DNA of 64,000 nucleotides from Doryteuthis pealeii (GCA_023376005.1 CM042157.1:84653997-84717996); one strand, 5' to 3'. Positions 10,449 to 21,397 are shown, numbered from the stretch's first letter. A program made the numbers and translations. Notes: generated by a model from the letters alone, not told the origin.

Positions 10449-10612
10449 ATTGATTTTTCTCGATTTGTTTAGCCATACATTTAAATAGGTATTCCCGCCT
10501 AATTCATTATTAATTAATTAATTTTCAAAATTAGGTACAACTCCAATTAAGCACTTATTCTCCCAAAGATTGTTGGCAAAAAAAGCCATTCCAAACAAAC
10601 CGTGTTTACATA

Positions 10613-10630
10613 TATATATATATATATATG
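10613..10630. repeat. (TA)n at the right border of the HHR unit
   Basis: Short alternating tract where the direct repeat is cut off. Confidence 0.85.
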
Positions 10631-10659
10631 CTTAGGAAAGGCAGGGACTGTTATAGACA

Positions 10660-11102
10660 CATTATAAATCCGATCTCTCTGATAAGTTAAAATGAGAATT
10701 CTTCTTAGCTGTAACCACGTCAGTGCTACTCTATGGACCTTAACGAAACACTGAGAAAAAGATACATGGGAACTACACATGGGTGTTATGGGCTGTCTTG
10801 AACAAATTTTGGAACCAGCACCCCCACAAAAAAGTAACTGTACGGTCACTTACGTCCAACCACACAAGTAAGACGAATGAAATATGCTGCACACTGCTGG
10901 TAAAGTAAGGATGAATTCATAAGTAACATTTTCCTGTAGACACCTACACATGGACACAAATGTAGGTTGATTAGCAAAAGCTTACATTGATCAGCTCTGT
11001 GCAGATACTGGATGCTATGTGGAGGACTTGCCAGGAGTGATGACCAATAGGGATGGGTGGCAAGAGAAAGTCATGAGAATCCTTGCTGTGAGCATGACTT
11101 AA
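10660..11102 (+). pseudogene. Non-LTR retrotransposon ORF2 C-terminal remnant
   Basis: Shares blocks with the LINE at 46110-46525. The last frame reads AYIDQLCADTGCYVEDLPGV, then MTNRDGWQEKVMRILAVSMT, and stops at 11100-11102. Upstream are decayed versions of the VSVLLYG, HCW.SKDE and SDVLLWTPTHG segments with frameshifts and stops. This is the region after the reverse-transcriptase palm. No catalytic motif remains, so it is dead. Confidence 0.7.
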
Positions 11103-11284
11103 TGATGAAGTTAATGAACATCACTGAGAGGTTAATGTTTACTGCAAGTAGAGGTCCATTGGTTGTAATACAAGTATAAACACTAAGATTTTTTAAATTT
11201 GGATTTTCTGGTGACCTTAAAAAATAGGGGGGGGCAACAAATACATATAGGTAATTATTTTGATTTTTTTAAAAATACAGAATT

Positions 11285-11480
11285 AATTCAGGGTGACCCA
11301 GAAAAAACAGAACCCAAATTATTTATTTTCTCATTAAACTAACCCTAACCCCCCTACCCCCCTAGTTGAGTAACATAATATTACAGGGTGACCATAATAT
11401 TGTTGGTGTTAGGGTTGGGGTTTAGGGTTAGTTTAATGGGAAAATAAATAATTTTGGTTCTGTTTTTTCTGGGTAACATA
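11285..11480. mobile_element. Foldback MITE, CAGGGTGACC family (mariner-like ends)
   Basis: Begins CAGGGTGACCCAGAAAAAAC and ends with an inverted GTTTTTTCTGGGT near 11474, with a second internal CAGGGTGACC near 11384. The interior has CTAACCCTAAC-like telomere-similar runs. TA-flanked ends of this form are common in Tc1/mariner-type MITEs; assignment is inference. Confidence 0.6.
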
Positions 11481-11929
11481 TGTTACTCAACTAGGAAATA
11501 ACCAAAAATATAGATCATATTGTTTGAGGTAACATGACAATTTTGGAATATGAGAAAGTTTGATTTTGTTATCTCTATATAATAATACAAATGTATTTTT
11601 AATTTTGCTTAAACTATTTTCAATATATCCAGCAAGATCAGCCGTTGAATCTTGTCTTTCTCAATAAAATTGCAGCCAGGTAAAGATATTGCATTTAGGT
11701 TTATTGAATTGTTGGTCCTTTGAAAAGTTGAGACACATTTACACATAAATAAAGTCAACATTGATTTTTGGCTTTGCTGATTGAAATTTGATTTTCCTTT
11801 AAGATAAAAATTATTGCTGACATAGAACTAAAGTTATAATCAGGTGACTTATCAACAAACAATACAAGGAAAATTCAATAGCCAATTAAACAGCCAACAA
11901 CAAGTCAGATTGGGAAGGTTATGAATCAT

Positions 11930-12180
11930 ATATATATATATATATATATGACTGATGAAAAATAGGTGGGGTTTCGATCTTGGTTGAGGGTAGCCTGCAA
12001 AGTCGATCCACACTGAGGAGACATGGAAACACAGTGTCTATGGATGACTAAATATATGCTCCCAACCCCTGGTAGAGCTCTCTGGATAGAAATTAGCTGA
12101 TGGACACTGTTTACACTTAAATGCAAGGCTCTCCTATGAAACGGATGTGAGCTCTCTGGTGACCTTGACATATATACGTA
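11930..12180. repeat. Repeat-like segment behind (TA)n, unassigned
   Basis: A (TA)n tract (11930-11950) followed by GC-richer sequence with GGTTTCGATCTTGG. The ACACTG...CAGTGT segment around 12010-12040 looks like the border of an old element. An 81-codon minus frame has no recognisable domain. Confidence 0.35.
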
Positions 12181-12531
12181 TGTATGTATTTATCCGTTAA
12201 AATCAGAAAAAATCTTGTTATCTAGTGATTTTGCTGTTCCAGTGGATAACAGAGTGAAGCGAAAGTCAAGTGAAAATACTTGGATCTTGCCAGAGAACTG
12301 AAAAGGCAGTGAAACCTGAAGGTGACAGTAATACCAATTGTAACTGGTGCCCTTGGAATAGTCCCAAGAGGTCTTGCAAAGAGACTGGAGATCAGAGGAA
12401 TCAAGACCATCCATACCACAGCATTGTTAAAATCAGCCTGAACACCTGAGAGAACTTCAGAGAAAAAACACTAATTCGAACAGGTGTAAAAAAAAAGTTG
12501 CATAGAATGAAAATGTTAATAAATAACCATT

Positions 12532-12740
12532 GAAATTTCGGACCATATTACCTTTTTGATTTGTGTCATTAGGCCATTTTTTCATTTACACGTCAATATC
12601 CGTTTTTTTGTTAGGGGTTAGGGTTAGGGTTGTAACCCTAACCCTAACAAACAACTGGATATTGACGGTGTAAATGAAAACATGGCCTAATGACACAAAA
12701 TCAAAAAGGGGTCCCTTAAGGTAATATGGTCCAAAATTTC
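12532..12740. mobile_element. Foldback MITE with telomere-like centre
   Basis: GAAATTTCGGACCATATTAC (12532-12551) is inverted at 12721-12740 with one mismatch, and arms pair over most of the length. The centre is GTTAGGGTTAGGGTTG meeting its own complement. Fragments of the same family occur at 19548-19606 and 19839-19935. No clear target duplication. Confidence 0.75.
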
Positions 12741-13544
12741 TTTCTGCTGTTGAATTAATATTTTGCTTAAAGCAGGATCTTTTTTTGTGAATTTTTTTAC
12801 ACATATTTTCAGGGAAATTCTAATTGAATCCAAAGAGACCTTAAAAAAAATTTCCATTTCCAATTATTTAGGACTTCTATTTACTGAATACATCCAATTC
12901 AATTTCTAATTATACTAGACATTTTTTAAAATATTTCTTCATGAACTGGAAATTTACTGCCAAGGCAAATTTCAAATCTATTAAACAATTGTAATATATT
13001 TCGAGAAAAAATTGCCAAATTAGGTCAAAAACGAGATTAATTTCAGAAAAAAAAAATGGTAAGAAAAAAGAATTTAAGAGGGCATTTTTGGGACTAAATT
13101 GTTTAACAAAATTTCATCTGTATATAGATATTATATTAATAGATTATAAGTTTGGTGCAAAGATTTTTTTAAAAAGGTTGATGTAAGAAGATAAAAAAAA
13201 AGGTAAGATGCCCAAAGAGGCATAAAAAGCAAATTTGTTGATAATGATATTTATCATTTTAAGTTTTCTATTCAGAAGATTTCTAAAAAGTTTTTGAAGC
13301 AATCAATATTCGGTCAGAAAGAAAAATGTTTTTGATTTAATGACATTAAATTTTTTCTTATTTTATTGAGGATTTTGACAACCAATTCAGTTTCTATTTT
13401 GAAAAAACAAACCCCCCCACCCCCAAAAAAAACCCCATAAAACATTTGTTCAGCTGAATACTACACATCTCACTTTAGAGAAATGTGGTTCATAAAAAGA
13501 TAAAATGGTAGAATTGTTTATAAATTCAAATAGAATAGAGTGAA

Positions 13545-14130
13545 GAAAGAAATTGAAAAAAAGAAAGGAAAAGATGAAGAAAATAAAGGAAGTGAATGTT
13601 ACAAAAAAAAAAAAATAAAAAGAAAAAAAAAAAAATTAAGAGGAAAGAAAAATGGTAAAAAAATGTAACATGAGGAAAAAATCATTAATGATAGAAAAGA
13701 AAATTGAATAAAAAGAAAACAGAAGTCAAATGAATAAAGTAATAAAAAAGTTGTAAAGAAAAAAAATGAAAAAAAGAAAGATTTAGAAAAACAGAAAAGG
13801 GCTAAGAAACACTGACAATGGCCAAGGAAAATTGAAAAGAACCTAGAAAAACAAAAAAGGTTCAAGAAAAACAGAAGAGGGACTAAAAAACAGAAATGGG
13901 CCAAGAAAAACAGAAAAGAGCAATGAAAAACAGAAAAGAGCAATGAAAAACAGAAAAGAACAAGGTAGAACAGAAAAGGGCTTAGAAAGACAGAAAAGAG
14001 TGAAGAAAAAAAAGCAGAAGAAAGCAAAAAGAAGGAAGAAAAATTAGAAAGAATGAAACCAAGAAAAAAAAGAATAAAAAACATGAAAGAAAACTAGAAA
14101 AAAAAGAGAAAAAAAAGAGGCAAGATACGT
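13545..14130. repeat. Purine-rich minisatellite
   Basis: A-rich with loosely repeated GAAAAACAGAAAAG units, clearest 13790-13990. Minus-strand Phe/Leu/Ser open frames are artefacts. It lies just 3' of the candidate exon at 14163-14363. Confidence 0.8.
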
Positions 14131-14162
14131 ACTCAGAGTTAAAACAATTTGTGAAGAACGTT

Positions 14163-14363
14163 TCAGTTTTTTTTCTTTTTCCTTTTGTTTTTAACTGAAG
14201 GTTCAACTGTTTCTACCTCAACAGAAAATAATTCTGTAACACTCAATCGTCTGTTTGGGTCAGAATCATTATCTTGTTTTATTTCACCACATCTTTGTAT
14301 AATCCTGTGTACAGCATTCATAAATTTAGTCAATGGGGTTTGGGGTTCATCATTAGATGCCAT
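14163..14363 (-). CDS. Candidate terminal coding exon, unknown protein
   Basis: I do not recognise this protein. The minus strand shows a pyrimidine-rich stretch and AG (14367-14366) just before ATG at 14363. A 66-codon frame then begins MASNDEPQTPLTKFMNAVHR, continues through IIQRCGEIKQDNDSDPNRRL and ends in a lysine-rich KNKRKKKKN before TGA. The balanced composition (charged, few Phe/Leu runs) is unlike nearby repeat frames. It could be a final exon or an initiator exon. The frame also continues upstream to 14456 through sequence that looks intronic. No homologue or second exon is identifiable, so this is tentative. Confidence 0.35.
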   Translation of the reverse strand: MASNDEPQTPLTKFMNAVHRIIQRCGEIKQDNDSDPNRRLSVTELFSVEVETVEPSVKNKRKKKKN

Positions 14364-14399
14364 CACTAAAAACACTTCACGTTCAACAAACCAACAATC

Positions 14400-15031
14400 A
14401 AAATAATGAAAGTAATCCAAATCCAAATAAGAAAAGTAAATGTCCTGTGCAGCCAATAAAATACCAAAGTCTTAAATGTTACGATGAAAGATAAATCCAA
14501 TTGCCAAATAAAGAAATCTTTGAAGAAATAGAAATAATCACCCAAGCAAAATTTTCTTCTTTGATGATTTTTTACTTCAGGTTTCTTAATAAAAAATTGA
14601 TCATTCAAAACAACATAAAAAAACGGAGCCAAAAATCTTATGACAATGCTAAAAACAGATTGTTGCTTGATTGTTGAATTTTTTATTATGTTGGAAAGAA
14701 AGTTATCAATGTTCACAGAAGAAGAAGAAGGAAAGAAAAGGGAGGGGAAAAAGTTCTAGTGAAGAAATTTTTGAATAAAGCAGTGGCAAAAGATGTTTGT
14801 TTTGTTTTACAACATATCAACCTCAATGGGTCATTTAATGCTGACAAAGTTTTTAAATAGATTTGTAGCGATAGTTTGGTAGAAAACATACATATATATA
14901 TATATTTCTCACAAAATGGCGAGCAGCCTTTTTTTTTGTTTTCTTAGTTGAAAGCGAAAAAAACACTCAAGTTCCATACATATCATAGATTTTGCGTATT
15001 TTCTATTGCTAAAGCTAGGTATTATTTTTCA

Positions 15032-15070
<39 letters not shown>

Positions 15071-16100
15071 AACTATTGTTCAATTACTTAAATTTTTAGT
15101 TCAATCCTACTATTTTAGAAAATGTAAAATCCTGGATGGTCTTATTTTTGTGAAAAGTTTTTTTTTTTCAAATTATTTGCTTGGTAATATTTTGTTCGCA
15201 CTAGATCAAAGTCTACACACTCTAGGAAAATATGTTTCACTGTAAATCTCTCTTGGCATGCAGTGCATATTGCAGATTAATTCTAATATTTTAGGGATTT
15301 AAATTTCCACAAAAAATTAAACAATTAAGAAGTGTACAACTTTTTCATAATAATATGATTTCTTTTTTGAAAAGCCTTAACTGTTTACAGTCTGAATTTG
15401 TATTTTTCTGTCAAAAACATTTGATATCTGAAGAAAAGGATCCTAAAATAACATGATAAAGGAATACATTTTTTTTTTTTTAGTTTATTTTGTAGTTAGA
15501 TAAATATGCCAGGAATTGTAATAAAAATATATGAAAACCATTTAAATTGGTTGACTAAGTCTACAGAAGGAATATAATTCACTGTTGCACACCTGAGAGG
15601 GTTAAAAACCTATTTTTATCATTTAATTATTGAATCAGTTTTTAGAAGATCATTTTGAAATTTAGAGAAAAATAAAGAGTATGGAAGGTTTGCTTTGGAA
15701 TAAATAAAAAGAAAAGTTGATTAAAAAACTTGAAGAGGTAGTGATATTGATATGAAACAAAGAAATTATATACTAATTCTATGGGATTTCTCTGAATGTT
15801 TGAGATGAGGCTTGAAGATTAGTATTATCTGCGTTATAATACTAATTCTATGGGGTGAGGGATAAACCTATGTTAATGTCATTATATAGCAAATTTTAAT
15901 AAGGGTTTGGAGAGTTCAATCCCTTGAAGACAAAAATAAATACTTCTGCAATAAGACAGTGGAAAACTATGAGGATACTATATAAGGGAGTGGGTGGGGA
16001 TGAGGATATTAGTCTAAAGGAAGGATAAAGATTTGTCTTATTTGTTCCATTTGACCATTTTACCAATGGAAAAAGTTGGAGACTTATAATTTGTGAGTTT
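14400..16100. other. AT-rich sequence, nothing recognised
   Basis: AT-rich with short (TA)n tracts at about 14888-14906 and 15040-15066. A local direct repeat (ATACTAATTCTATGGG) lies near 15770 and 15840. No element or exon is convincing. Confidence 0.5.
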
Positions 16101-16106
16101 CTTGAA

Positions 16107-16109
<3 letters not shown>

Positions 16110-16139
<30 letters not shown>
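16110..16139. repeat. (TA)n microsatellite
   Basis: Pure alternating tract. Confidence 0.9.
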
Positions 16140-16142
<3 letters not shown>

Positions 16143-17400
16143 CTAACCACTTAAAGAATTCCTTGATCTTAAAAAGGTAATATGAGTTTGATATCCTTAT
16201 CAAAAGGATGCAGAAATCGTCTGGCTGATTGATTGATTTTAACGGTATATCAACCCACCTAGGGTTATTTTATACCTAGAGTTAGGGAATCACATTCATT
16301 GTATGTCCATATTTACATCTTTTGGTGTAGTTGTTTCAGAAGAAGGAGTTTTTTTTTTGTTTTCCTCACAGTCCAACAGAAAGTTTCTTGTTGATAGGAG
16401 AGAATTGAAGCAACAAAAGAGTATGTCACTGTGTTTTGTCACTCGGAACAGAAGTATTGTTTTGTCAATCACCAATTCCACTTAAAATCAGCTGTTTTTA
16501 AAATTCCAATGATCCTCAATGAAGGTTTTAAATTGGTTAATATAAGAATAGTAAAAATAAAAGAAACACGGTGCTTCAGAAAAGACCTTTGTTATAACCA
16601 TTAGTCTGTTATTTACAACATATTGTAAGGAGGATTTGATGAGACATACAATATCTTAATCTTGAATAAAGCCTGGAGTTTGCCAAGAGAAAAAATTCCC
16701 AAAATACAAAAGATGCTTCAGCTCTTCCGAACAATCAGTCAATACAGGTAAACCAGTGCCAAAAACTGAGATCTTGTCAGTAAATATTCCTTAGGGTGAA
16801 TACAGGCCATCTTGTGGGGGGTAAGATGATGTTTTTTTGTTTTTTTTTCTATGTACAAAGCTTATGATGATCAGATAGCAAATTACAAAGCTAAACTATC
16901 AACACAGATGAAAGGACGAGACAGAGAAGAGAAAAAAAGAGAAGATGAAAAAACATTTGTTTAATAAGTGGGACAAAGTTCATTAAAAAAAAAAAAAAAA
17001 AAAGTAAAAAAAAAGTTGGGGTGGAGACGAGAGAGAGAGGGAGGGAGGGTGAGAGAAAATTGATTCTTGAAAAAAGAAATATTTATAAAATCAACAGTGA
17101 AAGAGATGAAGAAGGAAAAAGAAACTAAAAGGATTTGGTAATGTTTCTTTTTTATACATTGATAGACAGCAAAGACTATCATTTAGTACTGTAAATAGAG
17201 ACTATTGTTTATATTGGGTCTTTTATTTAGATCAGGCAAAGAGCACTTGAATGACAGGGATATAAATTAAGTGTACTTAATTGATCTTCTTCTCATCTAA
17301 ACAGGTAGATTCTGTAAATAGATGACTGACATGTTACCTGATGCCATCCAACTGACAACTTGATGACCACAGATTATTCGAGGGTCAGTATTATTACTTA
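16140..17400. other. AT-rich sequence, nothing recognised
   Basis: Contains A and GA runs near 16920-17060 and a faint RP599-like TTTTAACGGTATATCAACCC at about 16237. No exon or RNA gene seen. Confidence 0.45.
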
Positions 17401-17407
17401 TAATTGG

Positions 17408-17665
17408 TACACAAGCTCAGTCGGTAGAGCGTTCGGCTAGAAACCACGAGGTTCCTAGTTCGATACCGGTCCTCGCCAACTCAGTGTATGAGTAGCACAG
17501 GGATCTGTGCGGTAAAGTAAGGAGCTGATGGTAGATGTGGTGCTCCACCTCAGATGTTAATAACAATCTCCTTGGTCTAGCGCTATTGAAAAGGGGATAG
17601 ACTCCCTCGCTGACTGGCTGATACTGACTTTAGGCTGCCCCGACGACTTTACTTACTTACTTATA
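17408..17665 (+). mobile_element. SINE-A, tRNA-derived, 5' end damaged
   Basis: CTCAGTCGGTAGAGCG, TTCGATACCGG and AGCACAGGGATCTGTGC mark the family. The start (GGGGCCGGGTTAG) is missing. The 3' end is CGACGACTTTACTTACTTAC, showing the (TTTAC)-like tail. Confidence 0.9.
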
Positions 17666-17815
17666 GTTTACACAAGCAACACATTGAAAACAGTAATACA
17701 CACCAGAGTTAAAGTTAAGCAATACTTCACTTGGTCATTACATACTGAGACATTGAAACTTGTTCTTGGAGAACAGCTAGTCTCAAATCTTGAAAAAAGA
17801 CAGAGGATAAATGAT

Positions 17816-18110
17816 TGTCTGATTTTAATGGCATGGCAACCAAATTAGGGTTATTTTATGACTAGAGGTTAGACCCATAGAAAGGACCCTAACAGGCACT
17901 TCCACTCTGGGTCAGAATAAACCCGAGAGTAATGATAATAAAGGAGTATTCCACACTCCACAGAGATCCAGAACGAGATCCTCACTACCAGGTACAGTTT
18001 TTAGCATCATATCCAGAGCACCTCTGCAGAGGGGTAAGACTCCCCCAATGGGGCCACCTGTTGGCTGAAGGTGGCGACCCATGATGCTTAAGGATACCCT
18101 TTGCCTGTCG
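17816..18110. mobile_element. RP599 fragments in opposite orientations
   Basis: 17816-18012 matches the tail-side part of RP599 (GACCCTAACAGG, CCACTCTGGGTCAG). From about 18014 the sequence switches to the reverse complement of the family's other end (AGCACCTCTGCAGAGGGGTA, GGGGCCACCTGTTGG). This is an inverted composite from rearrangement or nested insertion. Confidence 0.7.
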
Positions 18111-18179
18111 GGCCTGTTCTGCTGAATGGGTTCAGTCTCTCCCCCTATTCTCCAGACTTCTGGGGAGGGCAGATAACCC

Positions 18180-18305
18180 AATTTCCAATAGTATCCGCAC
18201 AGAGCTGATCAATGTAAGTCTTTTCTGGCCAGGCCACTTTAGTGTGTCCATGTGTATGTGTCCACAAGAGAACATCACTTATGAGTTCATCCTTACTTCT
18301 TCAGT
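18180..18305 (-). pseudogene. Non-LTR retrotransposon C-terminal fragment
   Basis: The minus frame reads SKDELISDVLLWTHTHGHTK, then EKTYIDQLCADT before running into unrelated sequence. It is the same domain as the remnants at 10.9 kb and 46.4 kb, only about 40 codons long. Confidence 0.65.
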
Positions 18306-18804
18306 TGACAGAAGATTCTTTAGAAAATAGATCAAAGTTTTTTTGGTTTTTTTCTGAGGAGGAGGAGGAGGAGGCGGAGAAGATTGGAAATATTTAGAAA
18401 TTATTGGTCTTGTTTTTATAACAAACAGGAATCTTTGAAACGTTAGAATGAATTCACTAGAAACTGATTTAGTTAGTTCTAATAGAATGGTTTCCTCACA
18501 AGAAACTGAATTCGTTATTTTGGAACTCTGCAAGAAGTTCAATTTACTGACTTTATAGTCAGTTATGTGGAATCAATGAAAATGTTCATCTTAAACATTA
18601 GAGAGAGAAAAAAAAGTATTAAAGATATATTGAATTATTTCTGTATCTATTGGACTTTTGCATATTTTTGGGTCAGTGATTCGGGTATTAATAAGCCTCA
18701 CAGTATTAAGTTGTAAAAGAAGGTCACCTAGTGAAACTTAGACTGGTCAGAATGTCTGTTTGTGGAACTACAACCTACAACCTCATTTCATGCAATAAAT
18801 AAAA

Positions 18805-19490
18805 AATAAAATAAAATAAGGAAATATTTTAATGAGCAGGATATGATACAAGGTTAGTTCTTAAGCAGACTAAGTTTGAATTCAGAATTTTCCTTCTCCA
18901 AGATTGGTTGTCAAAATAACCTAGTCTGCCCTACTATTTACCCATAGCTGGGGAAAACAAACACTTATACCTTTGAATAAAATAAAATAATTAAATATTT
19001 TAATGAGCAGGATATGATACAAGGTTAGTTCTTAAGCAGACTAAGTTTGAATTCAGAATTTTCCTTCTCCAAGATTGGTTGTCAAAATAACCTAGTCTGC
19101 CCTACTATTTACCCATAGCTGGGGAAAACAAACACTTATACCTTTGAATAAAATAAAATAATTAAATATTTTAATGAGCAGGATATGATACAAGGTTAGT
19201 TCTTAAGCAGACTAAGTTTGAATTCAGAATTTTCCTTCTCCAAGATTGGTTGTCAAAAGAACCTAGTCTGCCCTACTATTTACCCATAGCTGGGGAAAAC
19301 AAACAGACTTATACCTTTGAATAAAATAAAATAAGGAAATATTTTAATAAGCAGGATATGATATAAGGTTAGTTCTTAAGCAGACTAAAGCTGGTTTGAA
19401 TTCAGAATTTTCCTTCTCCAAGATTGGTTGTCAAAGGAACCTAGTCTGCCCTACTATTTACCCATAGCTGGGGAAAACAAACAAACTTTG
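18805..19490 (-). repeat. Tandem array of four ~171-bp units from a SINE-E body
   Basis: GAGCAGGATATGATACAAGG starts at 18834, 19005 and 19176, with a variant at 19349. The units are nearly identical and each contains CCTTCTCCAAGATTGGTTG and CTACTATTTACCCATAGCTG, the body of the SINE-E family seen at 44005-44290 and 51472-51780. An A-T spacer of AATAAAATAAAATA type joins them. Confidence 0.85.
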
Positions 19491-19547
19491 AATTAGTAAA
19501 TATTTGTACTTTACTTTTTGGACATTCCTCATGTATTATTTCCTGCA

Positions 19548-19935
19548 TAAGACTTTTCGGACCATATGACCTTTAGGCACCCCTTTTTGATCCCGATTAA
19601 GAAACTCTTTCCATGAAGTCACTACCGGTGAATACGTTGAATGGAATCAGCTCAACCGACTCAGGGTGGATGCCGTTACAGAAATAGAACAGAAAGAAGA
19701 ATGTGCAACACTATGTTTTTGATTTCCACGTTGGGTAGATGATTGATAAATCCTATGGAAATGGTTCAGTTTCTTTCTTTGCTATCATAACAATGATCAA
19801 CAGAATTGACAATTGTTATAGTAAACTTCTTATAGAAAAGTCGGACCATATTACCTTTAGGCACCCCTTTTTGATCTCGATTAAGAAAGGACATATTTTT
19901 CATTTACACTGTCAATATCTGGTTGTTTTAACAGA
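19548..19935 (+). mobile_element. Fragments of the CGGACCATATTACC foldback MITE
   Basis: TCGGACCATATGACCTTTAG starts one fragment (about 19548-19606). TCGGACCATATTACCTTTAG starts another (about 19839-19935) that continues into CATTTACACTGTCAATATCT as in the 12.5 kb copy. Sequence between (19607-19838) resembles a piece near 46815-46850. Confidence 0.6.
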
Positions 19936-19997
19936 CGATTATTAGATATATTTTTAAAAATTATAAAACTAACCCCTAACCCTAATCCCTAACAAAC

Positions 19998-20232
19998 AAC
20001 CTAGGGCTTGATGTGGCCAGCCGATTGATCAGAGGGGGCCTCTCCGACCGCCTGTATAGCCTAAGTAAGGTTCTAAGTGGAGTGTTGCAAGTCATGGACT
20101 GCTCATCCACCTGGGTTCTATCCTTAAGCATCACGTGTCACCACCCAATTCCAACAGGTGGCCCATTTGGGGGAATCTTACCCCTCTGCAGAGGTGCAGT
20201 CGGTGCATTCTAATGCCCCAACCAACAGGGCG
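19998..20232 (-). mobile_element. RP599 retroposon, head-side fragment
   Basis: Runs from CTAGGGCTTGATGTGGCC to CCCCAACCAACAGGGCG with the family order intact. Confidence 0.85.
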
Positions 20233-20344
20233 GTGTGGGTGTTACTGGTTTAGTCAAGTTGCTCAATGTGCTACTGGTACCATGTAACCCAGTACTACCT
20301 GTTTCATAGTCGGATCATTGGCGACTAAACCGGTAACCACACAC
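20233..20344. mobile_element. Small inverted-repeat element
   Basis: GTGTGGGTGTTACTGGTTTA at the left is inverted at the right (TAAACCGGTAACCACACAC), about 22 bp with few mismatches, enclosing about 65 bp. It abuts the end of RP599. No clear target duplication. Confidence 0.5.
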
Positions 20345-20509
20345 TGTTGCCATCTATTCTGCCAGCTACAATTTTTATCATTAAATTGAACACAATATTA
20401 ATTTTCAACGATATTGGCAGAGGTTTAAAGAGACAATCTTCTAATGAACCAGATGACTGATATAAAATGTGTATATTTATGAAGGTTTTAAAATTGGTTT
20501 ATATAAAAA

Positions 20510-20660
20510 CTAGCAGCAGCTACCCGGCGTCGCCTGGGTAGAGGGGGATCTTTTAAAGTTAGTCCCGCAGATCCATTATTACTGAATTGTGAGTTGAATC
20601 CTCGTGGGATGTCCCATTTAAATCCCTATGTAAAAAAAATAGACCTTGCATTAATCCAGC
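20510..20660 (-). mobile_element. Helitron 3' end (minus strand)
   Basis: On the minus strand a GC hairpin (CTACCC...GGGTAG, loop around AGGCGACGCC) is followed by about 7 nt, then CTAG at 20513-20510 and a T. That is the classic Helitron 3' terminus. It matches the ends at 33753, 34660, 50816 and 51118. The internal sequence resembles 50630-50780. Confidence 0.7.
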
Positions 20661-20811
20661 TACTCTGAAAAGAAATGTTAATGTCTACTGTCTAAAATAT
20701 TAAATGAAAAAAAAAAATTCCATGGTGTTATTTAAATTTTTTTTTTTTAATTATCTTCATAGATATAAATCAAATCTATTATTTTTGCTCAAAAACCAAG
20801 CCCTGGTAATA

Positions 20812-20817
<6 letters not shown>

Positions 20818-20862
<45 letters not shown>
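20818..20862. repeat. (TA)n bordering an HHR element
   Basis: Alternating tract directly before GAAAGTAAGTAAACAAAC. Confidence 0.9.
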
Positions 20863-20865
<3 letters not shown>

Positions 20866-21045
20866 GTAAGTAAACAAACAATGTGTTTATTTTTGATATG
20901 GCCTTTTTAGCCGACAATCTTTGGAGGATATGTGCTTAATTGAAGTCATACCTAATTTTGAAAATTAATTAGTTAATAATTAATGAATTTAGGCAGGCAT
21001 ATATGTTCAAAAATGTAAGGCTAAACAAATTGAGAAAATGTCAAT

Positions 21046-21087
21046 CCCTGTATGTACATTTCGACCTATTAGGTCTCATCAGCAAGA
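21046..21087 (-). ncRNA. Type I hammerhead ribozyme, complete core
   Basis: Minus strand: TCTTG, CTGATGA, GACCT-AAT-AGGTC stem II, GAAA, self-complementary TGTACA, U A, then CAGGG. Stem I pairs with two G-U wobbles. The layout is identical to 10407-10448 with compensatory changes in stem II (GGCCT/AGGCC there, GACCT/AGGTC here). Confidence 0.85.
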
Positions 21088-21112
21088 TTATAGACATGGG
21101 AGACTGCTCCGT

Positions 21113-21178
21113 GTGTGACTCAAAACCGCGACTGCCAAGCTGACAGGCGGGAATTCTAACCACTACACCAGCTGGCCT
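21113..21178 (-). promoter_or_regulatory. tRNA-Asp-like pol III promoter module
   Basis: The minus strand reads CTGGTGTAGTGGTTAGAATT, then CGCCTGTCAGC and box B-like GGTTTTGAGTC. Box A and the GTC anticodon region are close to tRNA-Asp. It lies just upstream of the HHR. Confidence 0.7.
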
Positions 21179-21395
21179 ATCCCAGATTTTTCGTTCGTTT
21201 TTTAACTTATTTATATACCACTTTTTGGGGACTTATCGCACGACAGTATGAAAGTAAGTAAACAAACAATCTGTTTATTTTTGATATGGCCTTTTTAGCT
21301 GAAAATTTTGGGGGGATATGTGCTTAATTGAAGTCATACCTAATTTTGAAAATTAATTAGTTAATAATTAATGAATTTAGGCGGGCATATATGTT

Positions 21396-21397
<2 letters not shown>

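Larger units (their letters stand above)
10000..10612 (+). mobile_element. tRNA-like/hammerhead repeat unit, partial tandem with inverted end
   Basis: An approximately 80-bp segment (10000-10080) is inverted at 10115-10194. The segment 10115-10245 is then repeated directly at 10496-10609, giving a period of 381 bp. Between the direct copies lie a tRNA-Asp-like sequence (10326-10378) and a complete HHR (10407-10448). A related unit on the minus strand at 20863-21397 has a period of about 386 bp. (TA)n borders both ends. The structure resembles retrozymes or Penelope-type partial tandems; the tRNA-like module is unusual. Confidence 0.75.
20863..21397 (-). mobile_element. tRNA-Asp-like/hammerhead unit, ~1.4 tandem copies
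   Basis: The segment 20863-21015 is repeated directly at 21248-21397 (period about 386 bp), and (TA)n truncates the second copy. Between lie, on the minus strand, a tRNA-Asp-like module (21113-21178) and a complete HHR (21046-21087). It shares ACCTAATTTTGAAAATTAAT with the 10.0-10.6 kb element, so the two are one family. Partial dimers fit reverse transcription of a tandem or circular RNA, as proposed for retrozymes. Confidence 0.8.

Noticed and set aside
12005..12045. CTGAGGA...GAAA resembling a hammerhead core
   Set aside because: Only six unpaired bases separate the two core blocks, so no stem II can form.
11926..12171. 81-codon minus frame ending in a Tyr-Ile repeat
   Set aside because: Runs into a (TA)n tract and covers an unassigned repeat; no coding signal.
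12610..12650. TTAGGG/CCCTAA runs as an interstitial telomere
   Set aside because: Only two to three units at the centre of a foldback MITE, and also found in other MITE families.
13599..14084. 161-codon minus-strand Phe/Leu/Ser frame resembling a membrane protein
   Set aside because: Purine minisatellite read on the opposite strand; the apparent membrane segments are composition artefacts.
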